In this document: one piece after another, positions 1 to 6,352 of the stretch | Layout: each line of letters begins with the position of its first letter | Numbering within the stretch: the first letter of the stretch is position 1 | Origin: Roseobacter sp. | Lineage (GTDB): Bacteria > Pseudomonadota > Alphaproteobacteria > Rhodobacterales > Rhodobacteraceae | Assembly (NCBI GenBank): GCA_024636425.1 | Contig: JAGXHB010000285.1 | Location: forward strand, 1 to 6,352 | Reading direction: 5' to 3' | DNA: 6,352 bases | The notes under the pieces: generated by a model | Database searches by the model: none | Told to the model about the DNA's origin: nothing | What the model saw: only the letters and a program-made list of their open reading frames with translations | Position numbers and translations under genes: made by a program

Positions 1-719
1 ACTTCACTCTGATCGGCACCACCGATCAGGAGCATGAAGACCCCGCAACGCCGCCTGTCTGCACCCCGGCCGAGCAGGCCTATATGGTGGATTTCGTCAA
101 CGCCTACCTCAAAGATCCGATTTCCGTCGATGACATCGTCTGGAGCTATTCGGGCGTGCGCCCCCTTTATGACGACGGCGCATCTTCGGCGACGGCCGCG
201 ACGCGAGATTATACGCTAAAGGTCGATTCCAGTGCGGGTGCGCCTGTCATCAACATCTTTGGCGGCAAGATCACCACCCATCGCCGCCTCGCCGAAGGGG
301 TGATGGACCTGATCGGCGCGGAAATGGACAGTCTCCCGGCCAAGTGGACCGCAGGCGTGACCCTGCCCGGCGGCGATTTTGCGGTCACGGACGTGGACGC
401 GCAGATTGCCGGCTTGCGTGCCGCCTATCCGTTCTTGAGCGATGCATGGGCTCGGCGCCTAATCCGCGCTTACGGCACGCAGGCGCAGGACATCCTGGGC
501 AGCGCCCAGACGGACGATGATCTTGGCGAGGGCTTCGGCGCTACATTGACCGCGTCCGAAGTAAACTGGCTGATGGACCGCGAATATGCACGATCAGCCG
601 AGGACGTTCTGTGGCGCCGGACCAAGCTGGGCCTTCGCCTGGATGCCGACGAGGTCACTGCGCTCGAGCAATACATGGCCAATCGAGCCGAGCGCATGCA
701 TTCTGCCGCAGCGGAATAG
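1..719 (+). CDS. glpD: Aerobic glycerol-3-phosphate dehydrogenase, C-terminal part (5' end outside window)
   Basis: FAD-dependent enzyme of the inner membrane face that oxidises sn-glycerol-3-phosphate to dihydroxyacetone phosphate and passes electrons to quinone. The reading frame is open from base 3, with no start in the window, and gives 238 residues before TAG at 717-719. This is a little under half of the roughly 500-residue family length. It aligns by eye with E. coli GlpD from FTLIGTTD onward: DDIVWSYSGVRPL, then ATRDYTL, then INIFGGKITTHRRLAE, and a C-terminal domain with YPFLSDAWARRLIRAYG, DLGEGFG and ALWRRTKLGL-type motifs. The equivalents of E. coli R317, R332 and K354, described as substrate/FAD-site residues, are present (codons at 159-161, 204-206 and 267-269). 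The ATG at 84 is internal and is not the gene start. It lies upstream of glpK on the same strand, which fits a glycerol catabolic unit. The identification is firm. Confidence 0.96.
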   Translation, partial: FTLIGTTDQEHEDPATPPVCTPAEQAYMVDFVNAYLKDPISVDDIVWSYSGVRPLYDDGASSATAATRDYTLKVDSSAGAPVINIFGGKITTHRRLAEGVMDLIGAEMDSLPAKWTAGVTLPGGDFAVTDVDAQIAGLRAAYPFLSDAWARRLIRAYGTQAQDILGSAQTDDDLGEGFGATLTASEVNWLMDREYARSAEDVLWRRTKLGLRLDADEVTALEQYMANRAERMHSAAAE

Positions 720-968
720 GCTTGAGGGGCATAGATCGCCAAGGCCTGTCCAAGATTGGCTTGGCCCTGCCCTGAACGAAGAGCCGTGTCCGTCCTGCTG
801 GCTCAAGCAGGCCGGCACGCGAGGCCCAAGCTTGAAATCGAGGATGAACAGCCTCAGACCATCAGCTATGATGAGGTGGTAAAGGCCTGAACTCAGCAGG
901 AACGTCAACACCGGGGCGCGCGCGTCTCGTTCGACCCGGCACCTGCGCCATAGCAATCCCGAGGGGAT
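720..968. other. glpD-glpK intergenic region
   Basis: 249 bases between two co-directional glycerol genes, unusually long for a tight operon. I see no convincing sigma-70 promoter and no rho-independent terminator: short inverted repeats exist (for example GCCAAG at 738-743 with CTTGGC at 760-765), but no U-tract follows. One frame, ending with TGA at 888-890, stays open from base 735 and reads like protein at its end (LEIEDEQPQTISYDEVVKA). This could be the remnant or tail of a lost gene, or chance in GC-rich DNA. The 98-residue + strand frame over 586-882 and the - strand frame over 594-1322 are not credible genes. Confidence 0.6.
961..966 (+). promoter_or_regulatory. Ribosome binding site of glpK
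   Basis: GAGGGG lies just before the ATG at 969; the GAGG core is 4 bases from the start codon, a slightly short but workable spacing. It supports 969 as the start, which also gives the canonical family N-terminus MKYILAIDQGTTSSR. Confidence 0.65.
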
Positions 969-2468
<1,500 letters not shown>

Positions 2469-2531
2469 GAACGCCGCCTCACAGTTCAAGCGTGCTGACC
2501 TGCGATCGGGCCGCACCAGATCGTGTTCCCT
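2469..2531. other. Convergent glpK/flgI gap
   Basis: 63 bases between two tail-to-tail genes. The best hairpin is weak: CGATC at 2503-2507 against GATCG at 2519-2523 with an 11-base loop, extendable only by two wobble pairs and without a U-tract. No convincing bidirectional terminator is visible, so transcripts from the two operons may overlap. Confidence 0.4.
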
Positions 2532-3647
2532 TCACTGCACGACGAATTCGGCATGTAGCGCACCTGCTGCTTTGATACTCTTGAGTATGTCGATCATGTC
2601 CCGCGGCGCGACGCCCAGCGCATTCAAGCCCGCGACAACTTCGGAAAGTGTCGTACCCGATGGCACTTCGGCAAGGCCGATCCCCGGCTCTTCCTCGATC
2701 TCGACGTTGGTGCGCGGCACAACGACGGTCTCACCCTCGGCAAAGGGATTGGGCTGGACCGCGATCGGTGCCTCTTCGACACGCAAGTTCAAATTGCCCT
2801 GAGATACCGCGATCCGGCTGATCCGCACATCTTGACCCATCACAATGGTTCCCGACCGCTGATCGACCACGACACGCGCCTTACGCTCAGGCTCGACCAA
2901 TAGGTTTTCAATTCGCGCCAACGCATGTGCCGGTGACGCCATTCTGGTACCCGCAATATCCAGTTGCACCGTCCCGCTATCCAGCATGACGGCGACGGCT
3001 CGACCAAAGCTGCCGTTGATGATGTTTTCGATGCGCCCCGCAGTGGTGAAATCAGGTTCCCGCAGCGCGAGCCTGAGCTGATCCAGTGAGCCCAATTCGA
3101 ACGCGATTTCCCGCTCGACACGCGCACCTGACGGAATGGTTCCCGAGGTCGGCACACCTTGCACGACCCTTGCCGCATCGCCGCCCGCAGCGGCACCGCC
3201 CGCGATGATCGTGCCTTGCGCGACGGCATAGATCTGACCATCGGCTGCATTCAGCGGTGTCATCACCAGCGTTCCACCCAGAAGGCTGCCGGCATCACCA
3301 ATCGCCGAGACCGTGACGTCGATCTGCCCGCCCGCACGCGCAAAGGGCGGCAGACTGGCCGTTACAAGGACCGCAGCGACGTTTTTGGGGCGAAATTGCT
3401 CACCAGCCACGTTGACGCCGAGGCGCTCGAGAATGTTGGACATGATTTCTTCGGTAAAGGGGGCATTGCGCAACCCGTCCCCTGTGCCATTCAACCCCAC
3501 GACAAGACCATACCCCACAAGATCGTTGCCCCTGACACCGTCAAACTCGACGAGATACTTGATACGGATCGGACTGGAGAGCGCCGGACTTGCAACCGCG
3601 GAGATCAATGCAACCATCGTGAGGAAACTGAGAATTGCGTTTTTCAA
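2532..3647 (-). CDS. flgI: Flagellar basal-body P-ring protein FlgI
   Basis: Periplasmic subunit that forms the P ring around the flagellar rod in the peptidoglycan layer, acting as a bushing. 371 residues, normal for the family. A Sec signal peptide is visible: K2, a hydrophobic stretch at about 4-19, then SPALS with likely cleavage near residue 24. The mature part opens with the family pattern IRIKYLVEFDGVRGNDLVGYGLVVGLNGTGDG, continues with ARAGGQIDVTVSAIGDAGSLLGGTLVMTPL, and ends with MIDILKSIKAAGALHAEFVVQ. The start is TTG (bases 3647-3645), preferred because GGTGAA lies upstream at good spacing and because the next ATG (codon 11) would cut the signal peptide. The TTG overlaps the flgL stop by two bases, suggesting translational coupling. 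The protein has no cysteine, whereas E. coli FlgI carries an intramolecular disulfide. Its upstream partner flgL is broken, so expression may suffer. Confidence 0.97.
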   Translation of the reverse strand: MKNAILSFLTMVALISAVASPALSSPIRIKYLVEFDGVRGNDLVGYGLVVGLNGTGDGLRNAPFTEEIMSNILERLGVNVAGEQFRPKNVAAVLVTASLPPFARAGGQIDVTVSAIGDAGSLLGGTLVMTPLNAADGQIYAVAQGTIIAGGAAAGGDAARVVQGVPTSGTIPSGARVEREIAFELGSLDQLRLALREPDFTTAGRIENIINGSFGRAVAVMLDSGTVQLDIAGTRMASPAHALARIENLLVEPERKARVVVDQRSGTIVMGQDVRISRIAVSQGNLNLRVEEAPIAVQPNPFAEGETVVVPRTNVEIEEEPGIGLAEVPSGTTLSEVVAGLNALGVAPRDMIDILKSIKAAGALHAEFVVQ

Positions 3648-3922
3648 AGGAAATTCACCAGATTGAGGCGCGCTGTGCGCGCGGTCAGGGTATAGATCGT
3701 CTCAAGTCTCAGCTGAGCCTGCTCAAGAGCGCTCGCTGTTTCGAAGAGGTCCACCGCCAGCAAGTCGCTGCGCGCCATTTTCAGCGCGGAGTGTTCCGCA
3801 GCATTGCGCGAAATGGAATGACCTATGCGCTCCTCGGCAAAGCCGAGATTGGCGCGCAGACCGACGAGTTGATCCAGCCCCGCTCTCATCGCCGCTCCAG
3901 CATCGCGCATCAGTGACACACG
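3644..3922 (-). pseudogene. flgL: flgL 3' fragment, cut by the IS66 element
   Basis: C-terminal about 92 codons of the hook-filament junction protein FlgL (HAP3), which joins the hook to the filament outside the cell. The reading frame runs from the IS boundary to TGA at 3646-3644. It contains ANLGFAEERIGHSISRNAAEHSALKMARSDLLAVDLFETASALEQAQLRLETIYTL and ends in ARLNLVNFL, the typical alphaproteobacterial FlgL/flagellin C-terminal helix with its final LVNFL-like motif. Reading back (5'-ward on the - strand) past 3922, the frame enters the IS and meets TAG at 3970-3968, so the remaining N-terminal coding part must lie beyond the other IS end. The GTG at 3919 is only an internal valine codon and not a real start. 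Loss of the C-terminal D0 helix region should make any truncated FlgL non-functional. Confidence 0.9.
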
Positions 3923-3945
3923 GTAACCGCTCCATTGTGGCCGCC
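3923..3945 (+). repeat. Putative left terminal inverted repeat of the IS66 element
   Basis: The sequence begins GTAACCGCTCCATTGTGGCC. The call rests on the GTAA tip and on its position exactly where flgL coding sequence is lost. The matching right repeat is not in the window, so the inner limit is a guess based on usual repeat length. Confidence 0.55.
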
Positions 3946-3967
3946 TGCCTGATTTCCTGCTGATTTG

Positions 3968-4009
3968 CTAAGATACGTGCTTAACGACGTCCTTTGCGAC
4001 GTGTCTTAG
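3968..4009 (+). promoter_or_regulatory. Stem-loop in the IS66 leader before tnpA
   Basis: CTAAGATACGT (3968-3978) and ACGTGTCTTAG (3999-4009) are inverted copies with 10 of 11 bases matching. The single mismatch becomes a U-G pair in RNA, giving an 11-pair stem with a 20-base loop. The loop and 3' arm also hold a direct repeat CGACGT (3985-3990 and 3997-4002). The 3' arm ends inside the putative tnpA ribosome binding site (AGGTGG, 4008-4013). It could be a transposase binding site, or an RNA hairpin that limits translation from outside transcripts, as known for IS10 and IS50. The function is inferred. Confidence 0.55.
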
Positions 4010-4013
4010 GTGG
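4008..4013 (+). promoter_or_regulatory. Ribosome binding site of tnpA
   Basis: AGGTGG stands 8 bases before the ATG at 4022, which favours that ATG over the in-frame GTG at 4010 that lies within this site. Confidence 0.6.
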
Positions 4014-4021
4014 GGTCGGCG

Positions 4022-4396
4022 ATGCGTGGTGAGATACTTGGGTTTGAACGTCGGCGCCGCTGGAGCGACGAGGAGAAGCTTGGGATCGTGATGTCTGTGG
4101 GCGTTGATGAGGCGACTGTCACGCAGGTGGCGCAGCGCCACGAGATCACGCGGCAGCAGGTCTATGCCTGGCGCCATGAGATGAAGAAGAAGGGGCTGTG
4201 GTCACCGGATGGTGGTGCGCTCTTCCTTCCTTTCGATATTCCCGCACATGGCGTTCCCGCCATCGCGGACACGCCCACAGTCGCGGCCCCGATGGCGGTC
4301 GAACTGCGCTTGCGCAACGGCCGCAGCCTGCACTTCGACAGCAACATGGCTGCCGTGGCGCTGACGCAGCTGATCCGTGCTGTGGAAGCGGCATGA
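4022..4396 (+). CDS. tnpA: IS66-family accessory protein TnpA (IS66 Orf1)
   Basis: Small DNA-binding protein that IS66-type elements need besides the catalytic transposase. 124 residues from the ATG at 4022; an in-frame GTG at 4010 would add four residues but overlaps the ribosome binding site. The start gives the familiar MRGEILGFERRRRWSDEEKL. A helix-turn-helix of the transposase-8/IS3-IS66 type covers about residues 15-57 (EEKLGIV, then TVTQVAQRHEITRQQVYAWRHEMKKKGL). The C-terminal part has the family pattern VELRLRNGRSLHFDSNMAAVALTQLIRAVEAA. Its stop overlaps the tnpB start as ATGA, suggesting coupled translation. Precise biochemical role in the family is poorly known. Confidence 0.93.
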   Translation: MRGEILGFERRRRWSDEEKLGIVMSVGVDEATVTQVAQRHEITRQQVYAWRHEMKKKGLWSPDGGALFLPFDIPAHGVPAIADTPTVAAPMAVELRLRNGRSLHFDSNMAAVALTQLIRAVEAA

Positions 4397-4740
4397 TTGG
4401 CCCGGGCACTGGCGTTCGCGTCTACGTGGCTTGCGGTGTCACGGACATGCGCAAGGGCATTGCCGGTCTGGCGGCGCTGACCCAGGATGTCCTGCGCCAG
4501 AAGCCAACGGGCGGTGCAGTCTTCGCCTTCCGCGGCCGCAGAGGTGACCGGCTCAAACTTTTGTATTGGGACGGTCAGGGCTTTTGTCTCTACTACAAAG
4601 TCCTGGAACGGGGCCGCTTTCCCTGGCCTGCGATGACCTCAGGTGCCGTCCGGCTGACGTCCGCGCAGCTCGCCATGCTCTGGGAAGGCATTGACTGGCG
4701 CAGGCCGGATTGGGGCGCACCGCCGGCCCGTGTGGGCTGA
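4393..4740 (+). CDS. tnpB: IS66-family accessory protein TnpB (IS66 Orf2)
   Basis: 115 residues, the usual length for IS66 Orf2. This is the IS66 TnpB (Pfam TnpB_IS66), unrelated to the RNA-guided TnpB nuclease of IS605/IS607 elements. The start at 4393 overlaps the tnpA stop (ATGA). Family signatures are clear: VRVYVACGVTDMRKGIAGLA at about 8-27, GGAVFAFRGRRGDRLKLLYWDGQGFCLYYKVLERGRFPWP at about 40-79, and LTSAQLAMLWEGIDW towards the end. It is required for efficient transposition in studied IS66 elements, with unknown mechanism. About 60 bases separate it from tnpC. Confidence 0.95.
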   Translation: MIGPGTGVRVYVACGVTDMRKGIAGLAALTQDVLRQKPTGGAVFAFRGRRGDRLKLLYWDGQGFCLYYKVLERGRFPWPAMTSGAVRLTSAQLAMLWEGIDWRRPDWGAPPARVG

Positions 4741-4802
4741 TTATGTGAGTTAAAACGCCTTGTTTTTATGGCGCGATCACGTGCTTTGTGGTAGCCATGT
4801 GC

Positions 4803-6352
4803 ATGTCGAGTGTAACGCAAAATCTCTCCGATGATCCCGCCATATTGAAGGCGATGATTGCGGCTTTGCAGGCGGAAAATGCCAAGATCTCGGCGACATT
4901 GCGGGTCCACGACCAGCTGGTTCAGGCCCTCCGCCTGCGGATCGCCAAGTTGCAGAAGCTGGCCTTCGGCAAGTCATCGGAAAAGATCGAGCGCGAGATC
5001 GAACAGCTGGAACTGGCGCTGGAAGACCTATTGGTCGCGGTGGCTGAAGACGATGAAGCCCCCATTAACGAGGGGCAGGATGAGCCGTCATCAGACACTG
5101 CTGGTGCGCCTACTTTGCGGCGTCGGCCACGTGTCTCGGACGTGACCCCGCGCGAGCGCCGCGAACTGGACCCCGGTGCCTGCTGCCCTGACTGTGGTGG
5201 TGATCTGCGCGTAGTGGGTGAGGATGTCAGCGAACTCCTCGACATGATCGCCGCGCAGATGAAGGTGATCCAGATCGCCCGGATCAAGAAGTCCTGCCGT
5301 CGCTGCGAGCGGATGGTGCAGGAGCCAGCTCCCAGCCGCCCGATCCCGGGCAGCATGGCGGGGCCGAACCTGCTGGCGCATATTCTGGTCTCCAAATTTG
5401 ACGATCACCTGCCTTTGTATCGCCAGCACGAGATCTTCGCCCGCCTGGGGGCAGACATCCCCGAAAGCACGCTGGTTGGTTGGTGTGGCCGCGCCATGAA
5501 GACCCTGTCGCCGCTGATCGAACGGATCGAGGCGGACATCATGGCCAGCGACCTGTTGCACGCAGATGACACGCCGATCCGGGTGCTGGATCGCTCTTTG
5601 CGCGACAAGGGGCTTGGCAAAGGGGTCAAACAAGGCCGGATCTGGGCCTATGTGCGCGACCAGCGATCATGGGCGGGGTCCTCGCCACCGGGTGCTGCCT
5701 ACCGGTTCGCGCCGGACTGGAAGGAAGAGCATGTCCTGAACCATATGGCGGACGTCCGCGGTATCCTTCAGGCCGATGGCTACAAGGGCTATGCCAAGCT
5801 TTATGAGCCTGATCCCGATGGCTCGCGGCGTTTGCGGGAGGCAGCCTGTTGGGCCCACCTGCGGCGCGACTTCCATGACTTCTGGACCTCGACTAAGTCC
5901 GAGATCGCCCGCGAGGCACTCGACCGGATCGGCAAACTCTATGACATCGAGCGCGACATCAGTGGGCAGCCTGCGGACGTCCGTCACGCGGCACGTCAAG
6001 AGTTCAGCCAGCCAAAAGTCGAAGCCTTCTTCGCCTGGTCCGAACAGCAGCTCCTGCGCATTCCGGGAAAAAGCGATCTGGCCAAGGCCTTCCGCTATGG
6101 TCTCAGCCGGCAGGAGGCCTTCAGCTTGTTCCTGGCGGACGGGCGTGTGGCGATCGACAACAATCCAGCCGAGCGCGCCCTGCGCCCGATCGGCATCGGC
6201 AGAAAGAACTGGCTGTTTGCCGGAGCGGACACCGGTGCGGAAACCTTGGCGCGCGCTATGACGATCATTGAAACCGCCAAGCTGAACGGCCTTGATCCGC
6301 AGGCCTATCTCGCTGACATCCTCGACCGCATCCATGATCACAAGATCAACCG
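4803..6352 (+). CDS. tnpC: IS66-family DDE transposase TnpC (3' end outside window)
   Basis: Catalytic transposase of the element. The frame is open from TGA at 4746-4748 to the window edge and gives 516 residues from ATG 4803; most relatives end some 10-20 residues after the HDHKIN seen at the edge. ATG 4797 and GTG 4788 are other possible starts, and no strong ribosome binding site separates them. Domains: N-terminal coiled coil, about 12-82 (ILKAMIAALQAENAKI, AKLQKLAFGKSSEKIEREIEQLELALEDL); acidic linker, 82-98; zinc finger with C128xxC131 and C165xxC168; DDE core; and a C-terminal segment (MTIIETAKLNGLDPQAYLADILDRIHDHKIN). Probable catalytic residues are D255 in LHADDTPIRVL, D325 in LQADGYKGYAKLY and E457 in DNNPAERALRP. 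No stop or frameshift is visible, so the protein appears functional. Confidence 0.95.
   Translation, partial: MSSVTQNLSDDPAILKAMIAALQAENAKISATLRVHDQLVQALRLRIAKLQKLAFGKSSEKIEREIEQLELALEDLLVAVAEDDEAPINEGQDEPSSDTAGAPTLRRRPRVSDVTPRERRELDPGACCPDCGGDLRVVGEDVSELLDMIAAQMKVIQIARIKKSCRRCERMVQEPAPSRPIPGSMAGPNLLAHILVSKFDDHLPLYRQHEIFARLGADIPESTLVGWCGRAMKTLSPLIERIEADIMASDLLHADDTPIRVLDRSLRDKGLGKGVKQGRIWAYVRDQRSWAGSSPPGAAYRFAPDWKEEHVLNHMADVRGILQADGYKGYAKLYEPDPDGSRRLREAACWAHLRRDFHDFWTSTKSEIAREALDRIGKLYDIERDISGQPADVRHAARQEFSQPKVEAFFAWSEQQLLRIPGKSDLAKAFRYGLSRQEAFSLFLADGRVAIDNNPAERALRPIGIGRKNWLFAGADTGAETLARAMTIIETAKLNGLDPQAYLADILDRIHDHKIN

Larger units (their letters stand above)
3923..6352 (+). mobile_element. 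IS66-family insertion sequence, left end and tnpA-tnpB-tnpC (right end outside window)
   Basis: At least 2430 bases of a three-gene IS66-type element. The left boundary is placed at 3923 because flgL homology stops there and the sequence then begins GTAA, the usual tip of IS66-family elements. IS66 elements make 8-base target duplications, so GACACACG at 3915-3922 is the predicted copy on this side. Gene order and sizes (124, 115 and more than 516 residues), the ATGA overlap of tnpA with tnpB, and the DDE transposase with N-terminal coiled coil and zinc finger all match the canonical type. All three frames are intact, so the element may be active. A full element of this type is usually about 2.5-2.7 kb, so the right inverted repeat is probably within a few hundred bases of the window end. 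Confidence 0.93.

Noticed and set aside
3159..3695. 178-residue + strand frame antisense to flgI
   Set aside because: flgI is unambiguous on the other strand and this product has no recognisable motif.
3644..3919. A complete 91-residue gene starting with GTG at 3919
   Set aside because: The sequence is the C-terminus of FlgL and the frame continues upstream to the IS boundary, so the GTG is an internal codon of a cut gene.
4010..4396. tnpA starting at GTG 4010
   Set aside because: That GTG is inside the ribosome binding site, and the ATG at 4022 gives the usual IS66 Orf1 N-terminus.
4393..4740. TnpB as an RNA-guided nuclease relative (with a possible omega RNA)
   Set aside because: This is the IS66 Orf2 protein of 115 residues, which shares only its name with the IS605/IS607 TnpB; no RuvC motifs or guide RNA structure are present.
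5667..6341. 224-residue - strand frame antisense to tnpC
   Set aside because: tnpC is a certain IS66 transposase in the + direction; the antisense product is a composition effect.

Overview
The window looks like chromosomal or large-replicon DNA from an alphaproteobacterium of the Rhodobacterales/Roseobacter kind. It is GC-rich. The flgL-flgI gene order, the style of the FlgL C-terminus (ending ARLNLVNFL) and the IS66 proteins (MRGEILGFERRRRWSDEEKL...) all resemble that group as I know it. This assignment is by recognition, not by a database search.

Left part (1-2468, + strand): glycerol catabolism. The window opens inside glpD, the FAD-dependent glycerol-3-phosphate dehydrogenase, of which the C-terminal 238 residues are present. 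After a 249-base gap comes a complete glpK (glycerol kinase). GlpK phosphorylates glycerol to glycerol-3-phosphate and GlpD oxidises that to dihydroxyacetone phosphate. This GlpK lacks the fructose-1,6-bisphosphate loop and the IIA-Glc binding segment known from the E. coli enzyme.

Middle part (2532-3922, - strand): the end of a flagellar operon facing glpK tail to tail. flgI (P-ring protein) is complete and starts with TTG, overlapping the flgL stop. Only the last 92 or so codons of flgL (hook-filament junction protein) are present.

Right part (3923-6352): a three-gene IS66-family insertion sequence (tnpA, tnpB, tnpC) has cut flgL. Its left end is predicted at 3923 (GTAA...), and its right end lies beyond the window. 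All three IS genes read intact, and tnpC runs off the edge about where its last few codons would be. A clear stem-loop lies in the IS leader just before tnpA. The insertion should abolish a normal FlgL and may reduce flgI expression by polarity, so the strain may be non-motile or carry this locus in decay.

I found no RNA gene, CRISPR array or undescribed multigene system. The points most worth a second look are the flgL interruption, the IS leader hairpin, the GlpK regulatory differences and a short protein-like stretch between glpD and glpK.
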